The notes under the pieces: model-generated
The model's input: only the letters and a program-made list of their open reading frames with translations
Databases searched by the model: none
What the model was told of the DNA's origin: nothing
Position numbers and translations under genes: made by a program
Assembly (NCBI GenBank): GCA_019843655.1
Contig: JACDQD010000005.1
Span: forward strand, 9,451,575-9,515,574
Origin: Lethocerus indicus
Lineage: Eukaryota > Arthropoda > Insecta > Hemiptera > Belostomatidae
Direction of reading: 5' to 3'
Length of the DNA stretch: 64,000 bases
Shown: positions 45,118 through 58,097 of the stretch, piece by piece
How the letters are laid out: the number at the start of each line of letters is the position of its first letter
Numbering within the stretch: the stretch's first letter is position 1

Positions 45118-48100
45118 ATGGGGGGGGGAGGGTAAGTTTAACAGTTGGTAAGCCTACAAAAATGGCTAAAAGGCGAGTTTAGAACCCCCGCTTGGTTGTA
45201 GGACAGCAGAACTGCAATTGTGTACTGCCCAGCTCGTATAAATCAACACTGAACGCACAAAAATTGCAATTAACTTAAATTATCTTGATTTAAAACGGCC
45301 TACAGGCAATTTAGATTTTAAATACCAAATTATCATGTTGTGTAATCATCTAGTCAACGTATCTTGGGTTGCCAGATTTTTGCCAGGACAAACCGGGATG
45401 GAAGAGACGATACAAAATTTTATACTTCTCTGCATGTTTAGACTCTAACACCGCAAATTAAATTCAATATACAACTAAAATTCAGAACCACGAAATAAAC
45501 GCACCGTCTTAGCGTTTTAGTCGCTGAACTTATACAACAGGCCAGACATTGTGTGTACCAACCTGACAAAAATGATATTTAATGGAAGTGAAGAACGGTG
45601 TTAAAAACCGTTGTAAAATGTATTCCGATTGGATCTGAGTGCTACGTCCCTGAAAAAAAATTGCGTTTCCTATGAAAACGCACTTTACCTCAAGCGGAAA
45701 TATAGTTCGTGGAATACAATTCCAGTCAACCTGGAAAAACAAAGATGACTCACACCGGCCGGAGGGAGAAAGGAGCGACCGATACTCACAATAAGACGAG
45801 ATAATTATGTTATTTACTGGGCAAATTTCCCAGCTTAGAGATAATTCCGGGAATCTGAGGATGGCTTCGTCAATAAATAGTTTTTTTTTTATTTTTCAGA
45901 GCAGCTTCGACGAACCCAAACCACCTTTACATTTGCCTGTTCACCGGCTTGGGCGGTATTCGCCAGTTGACTGCAGATCGCCACAATCACACTCCGGAGC
46001 TACTTTATGGTAAGTCGCATATTTATATATTTTCCCCGATTTCCAAAATTTTGTTTTGTTTTTCCAGCGAGTGTTCGATTAAATGCCCGCAGTTTCCCTT
46101 CATTAAACATGTACAAAAAAAATGTACATGTATTTTTGTACATTCTACATGTTTTTATTTCCGTATATGATTAAACTTGTCTGTAAAAAAACATTGCATT
46201 GAACAATACTTTGTCTCATTCTTTTAACTAAAACCGAAACTATCTTGAACTTTTTGTCTAGGTATTGTTGTTTCATATGTTTAAATAAAGAAACATACCA
46301 CTGATGTTGCTTTATATTTTTGAGTCAAACTGGCCTTCCAAATAAAACAAACCTAATTGAAATTACTAAAAAATGTATTAATCAACAAACAATTTTAATG
46401 AAAGTTTAAATCTAAAACCTGTATCTTAGCTTTATTGGAAATATTGGTAGTATATTTTTAACTGGCGATTATAATTATTTGTTGCAATTGTTGAATTATA
46501 ATTACAACATTAAATATTATCTAATCATTGTTATAACAACCATTGTACAGGCTACCAAAAATGATTATTTTGAATAAACTTAAATTTACTTACCTAAATT
46601 ACTAATAAGTACTCCTTATTGCTGAAAAAACAAAATTAATTTAAGAAAGGTGAAACCATTAACTTTAGTAAATATTTTTTAAATATTTATGTTGTTAAAG
46701 AATGTACTAAGGTGTTGGAAGAATATTTTTGAATAGTTTTTATTTATTCTATCTTTTTATGAAGTTAAATCAATTAAACAATACTAAGAATGATTTAAAT
46801 CTAACATTCTTATATCTCTGACAGATCTAGACGTTTTTCCTTACAAATATTTTTTTAAACACTTATACTTGCTTATTTATTATCTGTTGAAATATGGATG
46901 ATAAAGAAGTTAAATAATTCTTCAGTTTTGAGTGGTGCCATACTAAAGTTAGCTAACTGGGTGCCAATTCCATTCAAATAGTTTAAACAAAATTGATAGT
47001 TTTGTAAAAAAAAATACTGTGGTTTTCTGAGATTATACAGGGCTTCTATTCTTTACTATATTGTAACTTTTTCTCACTATTATTACAAAAAATAAGTATG
47101 AATTTATGCAGTTTATCAATTTTATAAATAATGTTTTATTTTTGATAAGAATATAAAAACTTGAACCTGAATTATTGTCATTATTAAATAAAAGAAACAA
47201 AATGAATTTATAGGAATTTACATTAAATTAAAAATTCAAGGGAAGTAAATTTGTCAACAGACAATGAAACAAAGATTTTTTTAATGCATTTTTTCTTGTG
47301 CTTCCTAAATTGCTGAACATTTTGAGTTGGTAACCAAATGGCACAAGTTAAATATTTAAAGTTCTTGAAATAGATGTATAGAAACATTTATTAAATATGG
47401 TCTTGTATTTTATATATATTTAATCGAGTTTTCTAGAGTCTCTGAAAATGCTCTTGATTAATTACAATATGTATTATATCAAGATCATGTTTAATAAAAC
47501 ATCTATCTTTGATGTGATTTTTTAATACTGATTCATTGTTTCCAATAGTTAAAATCCAGAGTTAACATTTTATTTAGTCGTTTATTTTCTCCAGTGAAAA
47601 ATCCGCCAACAAAATTCAAATTTTCCCAGTCCTCGTTATAGCCCGATAGCTTTTTTTATACTGCACTAGATGGCTGCACAATAGCTCGAGTTTTCAAGGA
47701 ACGACTTTTGCCGGTCTCCCAGGGGTTGTAAATGCCGGGGATCGGAATACGCGAGTACTTTCGGCGGTAAGCCCAGGAACCGTACAGGAGCGGGGAAAAT
47801 GGAAAAGTCCGAATTGGGTCGCGGAAATTCGTATAAAAGGCCGATAACGAAGCGGTTCCCGTAGTCGCAACGACCGACTGTAGGAACCATATATATACCT
47901 AATTGAATCACACTCACAGCCGGGAGGTCCGCAGCGTCCCCGTGTAATACGGATTTACAGTAAATCGTATGGATTAATGCATATTCTTAATTACAAGGCT
48001 ACAAACATACACTTGGGTCGCTGGGCTTTGACCTCCTTTTATATATTGCCCTTAAAAGTTTTTACTCCAAGGACTAAATTTGAATTAACGTAAATTATTC

Positions 48101-51100
48101 AGAAATTGATTCCAAGTTTACTTACATAAACACACGAATAGAAATTACGAATTCAATTAATATGGTTACATATACAACACAGGTCTTATGTGCTATGTAA
48201 CGTACACATATAAGAAAATATAATTGAAACTGAAGACCTTAACTTCCTTTCCAATTTACTCCTCATCCTAATTCGCGCTTTCAATCCCTCTACTCTATGA
48301 CGCGTCCAGTATGCCCCCCCCCCGCGATGTTTAAAAAATTACCCAATATTTTAACATACCTGTTTTGTGGTCTGCGAGGGGTTGGAATACCGTAGATTTC
48401 GAGTGTTTCTGTCTCCTCTCGCTAGTTTCATCTTTTGCTAGACCGGTTTCGGCTGCTCGCCATCTTCAGTAGTGGTGTTAATCACTTTTGGTAATTTGGA
48501 TGTTTTTTGGGCATCCTCACTGCATAGTACAAGTGACAGTGACATCTAAGTTACCCAATATTTTTCCACGCGTATAAACCAGAAACAATTGTACCTCTAC
48601 AATTAGGGGTTGTTTTCGAATTTGCGGGTGCGATGGACCCCCGGTAGTGTTGAAGCTATTTCGATCCTGGAATAAATCAGAAAATGTTGAAACGCGCACT
48701 GAATTCGCACCGGCTTTCGCAGAATTGATTTACGCATAGATCCGTGGCATTTGAGATGCCATATCGACTGTAGAAGCCTCTACTGGGGACTAACATCTGC
48801 ATGAGGGTGTACCGAGGGTTAGGGGTGGGGTTGTACTCCAGGTATAAGCGACACCCGAATAGCGGTAAGTAATATGGTCGGCGTTTGAACAAAACTTGAG
48901 AATGGCCCATGAATCGATTTTTACTTTGAAAATCGTAATGAATTAAAAAAATTAATAGTTTTTTACCGTAGATTTCGTATGTTTCTGTCTCCTCTCGCCT
49001 GTTTGGTCTTTTGCTGGACCGGTTTCGGCTTCTCGCCATCTTCGGTAGCGGTGTTAGTCAGTTTGGCAGTTTGGATGTTTTTTGGCATCCTCACTGCATT
49101 GTCACTGTCGGTCTAGCAAAAGACCGAACCAGCGAGAGGAAACAGAAACACACGAAATCTATGGTACTCCACCCTCTCGCAGACCACAAAACAGGTATGT
49201 TAACTATTTTTTTTTAATGTAAAAAGTCACCTTTTCTATCACCCAAGCGTCCATAAATTATTCGGTTTCGTCCATCGTTCGGCTCATTTCGGCACGTACT
49301 TTTTATGATTTCCGCACGTAATTTCCGATGTTGGTGGGAACCGAGAATTGATTTTATTGTCCATTCCATTATCACATTAACACAGGCGCGATATAAATTG
49401 CGACCGGAAACGCCATACTTAAATACGGGGGTTAGTTATTACATTTTATCTATCATAGGGGTTCAAGCTCCGGGTTGTTGGTGAAGCCCAAGCCCTGAGT
49501 CACGAAATTAAGTCCGGCGTCACCGACAATAAAATTCCGGAGAGCTTTGGTTTTTAGATTCCAGTGATCGACGCCCAATCGGAATTTTTTAAATAGAACT
49601 TTTTTGTTATTGCTTTTTCTTTGGTTTCCGAGAGGGAGGCCTGGATAGCGGTACCGGAAAAACAGTCGGGAAATGTAAATTGTTCGGAAATGTTGTAAAT
49701 GGGCCGGAATTTTGAGTTGGGTCAACGACCCAGTCCCAAGGCTAACCGGTTGCTTCGATCCTATAATTTCATTGATATAAGGGTACCCAAATAATAGATT
49801 TAACTCTTATACTCCGTTCATCGAACTTAACCTGGAGCTTTTCTTTATTGCTTTCCATCAGTTAAAAAGTATATATGTATACATATATACATAGACACAC
49901 ACAATAATTATATAATTAATTTGGAATAGATGGTTCATGGTGATCTTTCGTCTCCGGCTCTCGGATCTGCTAGACCAACCTTGCCAGGTTACGGTTGCTC
50001 GCCGTTTAAAAATATCCTACTATAATTTCTTTTATAATACATCTTTATAAAACAGTAAGGGACATTGAGGACCAAGTGACACGTGTAATGAGCATGGAAT
50101 AACAGAGGAGAAACCCACGAACTTCCCCCATTTTTACATTTTATTTATTTAATATTACAATAACGCGTGGTTGCCAGGAATAAATGGGGTTTTAGCTGGA
50201 TTAGGATTATATCTAATTCTGGAGTGGGATTTATTTGATTTTTGTATGGCAACATACATATATATTTTAATATATAGGGAGAGGTTGGAGACACAGTAGG
50301 GTGCTTTAGATATTTTTAAGTATTTCTGACTGCACAGTTTAAATTTTGTTGTTTGACAGTTGGGCGAAGCATATAATCGGAATAGGTTAATATTCTTCGC
50401 ATGAAAATTATGCCCATTCATCTTAAGTTCGCTGTCTCCCTCTTTGAATCTCTCACTTCGTACACTCGACTGTTGCTCTCGTCCTACAAAGACTTCTTCA
50501 CAAGAAGATCAAGTCCATTCATCTCCCGTCTTCTTTCTATCCCCCACTTGGTCCACCCGACCATTGCTCCCGTCTTATGGAGGCTTCTTCACAAGAAGAA
50601 TAAGCCCGTTCATCTTCAGTTCGCCGCCTCCATTTTGTATCTTCCACTTCGTCCACTGGACCGTCGCTCTACATTTTTCGAACATTCTTCTCTCGCAATC
50701 TATGAATACATTCGGCCCCCAGGAAGGGACCAATTTCCGCGATGCGGAGCCAGACAGGTTCCCTTTGTTCTGGCCTTGTAAAAGGTCGTTTGCCTCAAAC
50801 CAAAAACTGGTTTCGAGCACCAGAACCCCCCCGCATCCGAACATATATTTTATGTGGGAAGCCGGCTCCGTTTTCAACACAAAAAAGGAATGAAACAGTG
50901 GCCCGCGTATTCCGGAAGTTTTTTAGGATGCGTTTTTCTGCCGCCTCCATTTTATAGTCCCCGTTCTCCTTAGCCCGACATCTTAGCTACTAGAAAATTT
51001 GATAATTTGTATGCACACTTGGATATTGCTTATCTATACCATTTTTTCAATCAATTAAAATCATCCTTGTAGCTCATCTTTAGCAGTAAATAAAATGTTA

Positions 51101-54100
51101 CTGAAAGGAAATAAAACTAAAGTAATTCATATGATAATTTTATTAAAGACATGTGTATAAATCCATACAGCAATTATAGCATTAATTAGGAGACAGAAAA
51201 CAAATATATTGAAGAAAAACACATCATCTCGTCCGTGTATATCAGCTGGAGTGTTGAGAAACTTGCCGCAAGGCTAAAGAGGCAACAATCATTTGTGAAG
51301 CATAAAGAGGTATAAGGTGGGGGAGTGAGGCTGTCACAATGGTGACTAGCAGTAGGCCGATGGTTATGTCGAACCTTGAAACCTTGAGGCTGACCCGGCC
51401 GTCTCATTGTTCCGACGCAATTTATTCCAACCTTGAAACTGAGTTTTGTAACTCGCGCTATGTGATGCTCCTGACCGTTCTTGGTCCGGAGCCGTTTCGA
51501 CTCTTCGCCATCCGGGCAACGGTCGGGAAAGCACAAAATGGTGTGGTGGTAGGCGCCCGAAGATAGGGATACTCCCTCCATTTGGTCCCCGAGTTAAATA
51601 AAACAATTTGGCAACATGCTTTTTAAAAAGAGATATCTTTTAATAAGGAGCAGTGTTTCAAACCAAGTTACTGAACTAAGTTGCGAATGAAGTGGGGGAT
51701 CTAGATGAGCAGGCATTTATTTATCCTTTGAGATGATGTCACTGGACTCTGATTTATGTTAGGTATTCATAGCTCCCGTTCTAGATCATGGCTATTCGCC
51801 ATCTTCAGTATAACTCCCGTGTGTGAGCAAGGACGGACTATTGCTGGAAATATTTGCACGAATCTCGTGAGGGATCAACGGTAATAGTGCAGACAGGATG
51901 CTCACTGGTATTCTGATCGCGTCCGGTCGTCGCCTAGGCTTACAATATTCATGCGTTCGGATGAAAACAATTTTTAAATGTTTAATATATTAAAAAGGTG
52001 ATCGGACTAGGGAAGGAACAGGGTGAATCAAATTGGTTTGTTGACTTGAAAAGAGTTGAGTCGTGCTTGAGGCCATTATCCCTTTACAAGGTTAATCTGT
52101 AGGAGGCCGACCTGAGCTGCACCTGAGCACCTAAAGCCTTCTAAAGCCTGTTGACGATGCACCAAAGAACCTGAGGGAAAGGTTAGGGACTGTGAACTCC
52201 CCAGCGGTCACCAAGAAAAGTGGACTGAATGCAGGAGGTCTTATAGGAAAACACTATTTACGCCGTGAATTATGACGTGTATTACTGTGCGCTTTACTCG
52301 GAGTAGATTTTTGCTTGATTAAGATTTGCTGGAAGAAACCGATGGAACGTTTGAGCCCGCGATGAAGAGGAGCAAGATAATTCAGAATATAAGGTTTAAG
52401 AATCAGTCGCCGGGCAGTATTGAGAACGAAACTTTCACAAAAAGAAAACTGTCCAATTACGAAATTGTCCCTCAGGTCCCAGCAACAGAGTATCGTCGCA
52501 GGGGAAGGAAGACCGGTACACAAAAAAACGCTTCCTGAAAACGGGATTCGAAAAATTTAATAAAAAAGAAAAGTTAAAAGGATACTTAAGACTGGCGTCG
52601 CTGGTTACTCGAGGGCTGGCGTATAAACACGTTTTCTGAAGGGGCGAACGCCCGTGGCCAAGGTTAACGGGCATGGCCGGAGGGTTAGGGACTCCTGGTG
52701 GAGTTGCACTCGCAACGAGCGACACGAGCAATAACGAGCCCGTTGTTGAAATCGGGACAAGGGGAAATCGATTTTGTTAACCCTCTCACTCTCGTTTCTT
52801 TTTTTTTGTCCAGTACAACTTTTACCAGTTCCAGATTCTTTTCCAAAGTGATCTCAGACGGCCCAATACCAAATTGAAAGTAATGGAGCAGCTTTCTCCA
52901 GTTGCTCCGTGCGGGAAATGCCTACCTCGGCAGTAGAAAAGTTAACCATCGCTCTTGCTGTACATCTGTGTTTATACAGCATTTCCAACTGAAATTCAAA
53001 CAATATTTGATTTATCCAGTGGTGTTTTTTGTAACAGTGTAATTTTTTTATTCATTTTCTATTCTGGTAGGCATCTGATTTAAACTAAGTAAAGTAATGA
53101 AAAATTTAAAAATTATTGTACGATTTATTTTTGAATTCATTCACTGAAAGTGAAAGTTTTGCTTTTAATACTACGTGGCGGGGCTGTTTCTTTAGGTTTA
53201 AGTTCGGAACTAATTTATTCCTCTTCACCTTCGGGTCATTCTTGTCGTTGGTTTCACCCCACGATTCTTCCTTGGGGATTCTTCTCTTCGATTCTTAGAA
53301 AAGCACCCCCTACCAAGTGGTGGCGTTGTCTATAGGCGGTGGGTGAAACCTCGCTGAGGGAAAACCTTAGTCCAACTATCCGGAGATCAAATGCGCATAG
53401 ACAGTACATTAAAGAACCACCGATGCATTGAAGGAGTACACACATCGGGTCCCATACGTCCGTATGTAAAACACGGCTTTTGAATCCATCGAGAAGTTTT
53501 TTATCGTTGTTTTTATCAAAATTGCTATTGTAAAAATGAAATGTTGAAATGCTGCAAGACGGCATTCAATGGCGGTCGTCGATGTGTTTACGAAATGCAG
53601 AAACTGGCTAACCTTGCCAGAAGGTTCGTTTGCCCCCAAAAGGTGTTTTTACTCCCGCGGTGATTTACACTGGTTAAAAGGCGTTTTTTATTATTTTTAT
53701 TTTACTTTTTATGATTTACTTCCGGCAGGTAAATGTGTTCTGAGAAATCTTTCGCGCATCGCGTCACTGCACTTTTACGCTCGAAACAACCTATCGAGTT
53801 TATCTATCGAATCAGTCGTATATGTTAGATGACAGTGTGGACAAGATGTCCCACAGGCAACCGACCAAGTGGCCCTCCAGTCTATTGACTGAAATCTATA
53901 GAAACCGGTCTAGCAAAAGATCAAATCAGATCACAATGAATATGTACTTAAGTACTGTATACATGTTTTGTCCTATTCATTATCATTGTAACACAAAACT
54001 CGTATGAATTTAAAAAAAATATATATAAAATTTGTAACTCTGTCGCATCCCGTTCATACGTATGCGTAGTTTATATCTACCGGTGACACGGTTAATCGGA

Positions 54101-55742
54101 GCTGGGTCTATGGCAATTTGTTGCGGTAGGATTTGACCTCCTTTTGAACCGCTCGTTCTCCTGACCTCATATTCCTCGTGAAATAACACTTTTCCAGGGA
54201 ACACATTTTACTGCACTTCATGTATGTGCCACTGTCCGGCGGAAGAGTGTGAATTCCTGCGGGACCAGGGTACCGTTCCCGCCCTGGTATAAAGCTTGTT
54301 AACTAAAGAAAACAATTTTAAAACAGTCTCAATGTACCCACTGTAAATCGGAAGTTTCTCGTTCACTGAACGCAACGGCCTTCCGGCGGGTATCTGACAC
54401 TTAGTTACTTAACTAAGCGCAATAAACCGCAAAATCTTTCGCCAGGCGTCCTAGAAAATGGACACGGTGGATTTTCATAGATAGTTGGGGAAAAACCGGT
54501 ATGCAAGAGACGCCGGGATCCGAACCCTTTACAGAATTTTCTTTCAACCGCAAATACAATTTTAAAACAAAAAAATAGTACAAAAAAATGTTTTCTATCT
54601 ACACGTGTTGTAGATAGACAGTCCCGACGATCGCATGCGATTGTCAGATAAAAGCATGAAAGCCTTCTGTTCACGTTTGCTAATTGGTTGTTAGGAAGCC
54701 GGTAATAAAACTATGACACCGACACGAGAATCAAGTGTGGGACTTACGAACTCTTGGCAAATTTTCAACTTCGCTCGGCCTTAAAGTAAATTACTGAAGT
54801 ACGTCACAAGGCGCTCATGGAACGTTTAAGTATGCGCGTTATGACATCAGACTGACTCTTCATTGGAAACCTCAGAGATAATCCGACTCTTAACTATAGT
54901 TTTGTTTCTGGAACAAACGATAAATTATCTACCGCTGGACAATAGCACACGTATAGAATATTAAAAATCTATAATTTAAGAAACTTGTACGCCATGAATT
55001 GCTGTAGATTATTGGACACTAAATCTAAATTATGCTTAAATAATAAATTATTACTCTACAACACTATACTGAAACCAATCTGTACTTGCGGAATTGAACT
55101 GTGGGATTCGTCCAAACCATGAAACATTAACGAAATTTTAACTGTGAGAAAAATCTGTCCATTATTCGTTTACTCGTGTTACCTGAACATCAATGTCGCT
55201 CGTTTTATACAGTTGTGGCAATAAAAAAAGCTTAGAAAAGACATTTGTTTGTTGGTCCGCCAGGGTTTCGAATATAAAACGCGGACCAGTATGCATAACC
55301 CCTGTTTTCACGTTTGAAAATGGAATTTTTAATCTCAAATGCGTAAACTTCCTTTCCGGGAATTGAGAAGTTGCATTTGTATGCAATTTTTCTGGAATGA
55401 ATGCAAGTACGGGCTTGCCGGACGGGGAAGTAGGAATGGGGATAATTTGAATGTTGGCGGGCCTGGTTGGGCTTGGGCCGGTGCACCGAGAGGAGCTCAG
55501 AACGTTGAGAGCTCTCGGCTGGGTTGTACGTCTCTTGTTCTGAAGCAGTTCGCTCTTTATCCTCTCTCTCTTTCTCTTTTCACTCTCCAGGTACCAGAGA
55601 TCTCATATTATCGCGCCAGCCCCCCCCCCCAGTCTGCCTGTCTAGCGGCGAGGACGGACTTTCAGGGATCGTCAATGACCTCAGACTGAAAGCTCACGGG
55701 CAAGGTTCAAGGCTGGGAAAGCCGACCTGGGCGGCGGAGTGA
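45118..55742 (+). CDS. Speculative three-exon gene of unknown function
   Basis: Three pieces fit by phase. ATG at 45118 opens MGGG plus two bases up to a strong donor (GTAAGTTT at 45132). Exon 45900-46009 follows TTTTTCAG and ends at GTAAGTCG in phase 1. Exon 55583-55742 follows CTCTCCAG, encodes a Pro run (SRQPPPP), then GEDGLSGIVNDLRLKAHGQG, and stops at 55740-55742. The product would be about 90 aa with no domain I recognise. Against it: the 45900 exon has a second open frame (EPKPPLHLPVHRLGRYSP), a run of 11 C at 55620-55630 could hide an indel, and the second intron is 9.6 kb of repeats. The splice signals are good; the reading frame is a guess. Confidence 0.22.
48356..48548. repeat. Inverted-repeat family left arm
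   Basis: ATACCTGTTTTGTGGTCTGC, CTAGACCGGTTTCGGCTGCT and CGCCATCTTCAGTAGTGGTG, then GCATAGTACAAGTGACAGTG, that is, the left arm joined to part of the reversed centre. Confidence 0.8.
48965..49200. repeat. Inverted-repeat family copy with both arms
   Basis: Left arm from TACCGTAGATTTCGTATG through GGACCGGTTTCGGCTTCTCG. The right arm GGTCTAGCAAAAGACCGAAC, GCGAGAGGAAACAGAAACAC and CCACAAAACAGGTATGTT reaches the full terminus. Left end shortened as in the copy at 39827. Confidence 0.82.
50401..50690 (+). repeat. Degenerate minisatellite, three units of 91-101 bp
   Basis: Units begin near 50414 (CCCATTCATCTTAAGTTC), 50515 (CCATTCATCTCCCG) and 50606 (CCGTTCATCTTCAGTTC). Each contains a CACTT(C/G)GT(C/A)CAC block. 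The first two are joined to the next by CTTCTTCACAAGAAGA. Confidence 0.65.
51480..51930. repeat. Decayed pieces of the inverted-repeat family
   Basis: GGTCCGGAGCCGTTTCGACT plus CTTCGCCATC at 51482-51512, and GGCTATTCGCCATCTTCAGT at 51788 with GCAGACAGGATGCTCACTGG at 51892. Both are heavily mutated. Confidence 0.45.
52310..52470 (-). repeat. Interspersed repeat of the TTCTGAACTAATT family, reverse copy
   Basis: The reverse complement carries GTGAAAGTTTCGTTCTC, GGCGACTGATTCTTAAACC and TTATATTCTGAATTATCTT, matching 14250-14320 in order. Confidence 0.5.
53130..53320 (+). repeat. Interspersed repeat of the TTCTGAACTAATT family
   Basis: GAAAGTGAAAGTTTTGCTTT, AAGTTCGGAACTAATTTATT and GGGTCATTCTTGTCGTTGG match 22375-22470 and the reverse complement of 170-250. 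Confidence 0.5.
53890..53930. repeat. Short right-arm fragment of the inverted-repeat family
   Basis: GAAACCGGTCTAGCAAAAGA followed by TCAAATCAG. Confidence 0.6.
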
Positions 55743-58097
55743 ATCTCCCGAACTTAGTTTGAAAGACTAGTGGGGAAAACTTTAAAACAGTAAGTTATTC
55801 TCGGTGCTAACCTTGGCTTCAATTAGTGCCCCACTCGAACATCTTGCCGGCTTCGTAAACAAATGTCACCTTGAATTTCTCTTATCGCGACTTTGCCCGA
55901 TGACTTTTATTTATTCATTGAATTTTAATCGCCTCGGCGCGTATTTCATAATAATTTGAAACATGTCCGACTTCTGAATAGCCGACCTTAGTGCTTAGAC
56001 CGAAGTTTAGAAATAGATGGTTTTTCCAAAAATAAATTTCATAATTAGTTTTATTTTCTTATCCATCCGATCTATCGACAGACAGACCTGAGGAAGATTT
56101 ATAGTTGAAACAACACAGTATTCTTGCGACTGATAAAACCATAAGAGATTAATTTTGTTTTCATAAGCCATGGACATTATTTTTTGTCACCATAATTAGC
56201 TTATTTCCTGTTAACAGTTTGATCTCTATCTAATTGATGTCCAGGTCAGAAAAATATTCATGTCGAATTATTGTCATTGTAATTTTCAGTAATCATTACT
56301 GATGTTGAATGATTAATATATTCATTTTGTTTAGATGAAATACTAAAAAGTATTTTTTTCATTTGTACTTTTTGTACATAAATTAAAAATTAACCATTTG
56401 AAACATTGGGCCTTACCAAATTCTGAAATACATGCTTGTTTCCACAATTGACACAATATTGGATCACACTGATTTCCATAGGATGCACCATCCTGATTGG
56501 TAAATATTTATTTTAAATAATTGTTCCCATTGTTTTCAGTTGTCATCACATTTAGTTTATTCATTAATTTTTTTGTTGATTTTGAACTTTTTAAATTACT
56601 CATGATGCAATATTGATCACGTGGTACTGATAATATTTATTAGTTATATAGCTAAAGGAAAAGGTAAAATTAGAAGCCCCTTCAGAAATTCAACCTTATT
56701 TGATAATATCTTCTGTTAATATTTTCTATACTTGATTAGGCAAAAATGAGTAATATAAAATCTTTATTTTGATAATTATTTGCCAAAATCCTCCAAATAT
56801 TGTCATGAACACTAGCTATCAGTATTAGTCTTATGTAACTGAAACAGTACCTTTTTCTTATAAGTAGTAAAGAGTATAATTGTAATAAATTGCATTTATC
56901 TATGCAATCATAGCTAGAAATGATACTTCTGTGTTCCTTAAATTTGGCACTACTACAATTTATTGTATTTTTATTTTTTATTTTCTCTAATTATGTTGTG
57001 TAATTTGCCATTGACCTTATCTGAAAGTTATTTTTATTTAACCATTTAGTAAATTATTTACTAGATTATAATTTTTTAAATCATCACTATACTTGCTTAA
57101 TTTAATATGTCCCTATGGAAGAGGTCAAACGGGAAGAGTTTACATTCATAAGTTTGTTGATAAATCAATAATCCCTGTCTAGGCTGTACTGACACAACTG
57201 GGAATTTTCTACTGTAAATATTTAATATTGTAAATACTACAAAATAGCTTCATAAATAGCTAATATATAATATCAGTACAACACAACAGCAATCGATATT
57301 TTGAGTGTAATTGATTCTTAGTGTAAGATAGTTGAAAAAATCGAACATATAATTTTTATCTTTGAAATGGATGACCACTGAAAATGTAAAAAGCAATAAT
57401 GTAATATAAAGATTATCCAACCCAAAAAATAATAGGTGCAATACAGAAAACAAATAATATTGGTCCACTTTATATGGCTTTAAAGCTTATAATTTTTTAT
57501 GACTAAAATTGTCTAGTAATAGTTTTGATCTGTGGACTACTTTTTGCATATTCAGTGCAGTTTTACTTTAAAAATAAACTGCAGTCATTCGAGCCGTCGC
57601 GGGTGGTGGAGTGGTGGCCCGCTTTTAAATGTCCTTCAAACAGCTGGCAGTGTTGACAAAATTTGCCGGTGATCATTAGGGGAAACCAACAGATAAGATG
57701 GCCATTAGTAGCTCAACTTATTAAAAACAACAGGTTAACTGAATGATAAGTTTTTGAGTAAAAGACTATTTATTTGTTTTAACATTTTATACTATTCTGA
57801 ATGACTTATATTATTCAGTTCTTATCCTATTTACTTCTGATTCTCTTGGATGCTGAGGAGCACTCATTCTTGCTCATCTTTTTCTCTGTTGATTTCTTTT
57901 ATTTTGAAGTCTTTTCTAATTTGTCCGACCAATTTTTATTTGAACAACAGAAGGCTATATTCTGTAACAAATAAAATAAATTATCTCAGCCATGTCACTG
58001 TACAGTTGAGGCAGAAAATACTGACACAAGTATTCCCTATACAGATTTTGTTATGCAGAGACCGAAATGTACCTATTTAATTTGTTCTGTTCAACAG
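55743..58097. other. Intergenic or 5' UTR/intron region before the BTB gene
   Basis: Mostly AT-rich with no coding signal. A small GC-rich island at 57590-57640 could be a 5' UTR exon or promoter of the BTB gene. 57830-57960 is a copy of the repeat also seen at 17430-17560. Confidence 0.4.
57830..57960 (+). repeat. Interspersed repeat, partner of 17430-17560
   Basis: Both copies share TTTCTGA(T/C)TCTCTT, GATGCTGAGGAGCA(C/G)TCATTCTT and a following T-rich segment with a TTGTC(C/T)G block and an ACAGA block, in the same order and spacing. Confidence 0.5.

Larger units (their letters stand above)
46010..55582. other. Repeat-rich stretch with no certain gene
   Basis: 46.1-47.6 kb is AT-rich with nothing visible except a CATGTAC/GTACATG hairpin near 46107-46131. 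47.64-47.95, 48.6-48.9, 49.4-49.75, 50.4-50.95, 51.3-51.6, 52.1-52.75, 53.1-53.7 and 54.0-54.8 kb are islands of higher GC with short frames on both strands. Some share blocks (GAGGGTTAGG and neighbours at 48.81 and 52.68 kb), which suggests old dispersed repeats rather than exons. Several inverted-repeat family pieces are listed separately. Confidence 0.45.

Noticed and set aside
44875..45135. Full 86-codon ORF as a membrane protein
   Set aside because: It has no ATG before 45118; only the last few codons next to a good donor are worth considering.
47829..47870. TATA box and start site near GTATAAAAGGCC
   Set aside because: No gene or splice donor follows on the plus strand and the region looks like an old repeat.
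48677..49039. 120-codon minus-strand ORF
   Set aside because: Its first third is the translated inverted-repeat arm, and the rest shares blocks with the repeat at 52.6-52.7 kb.
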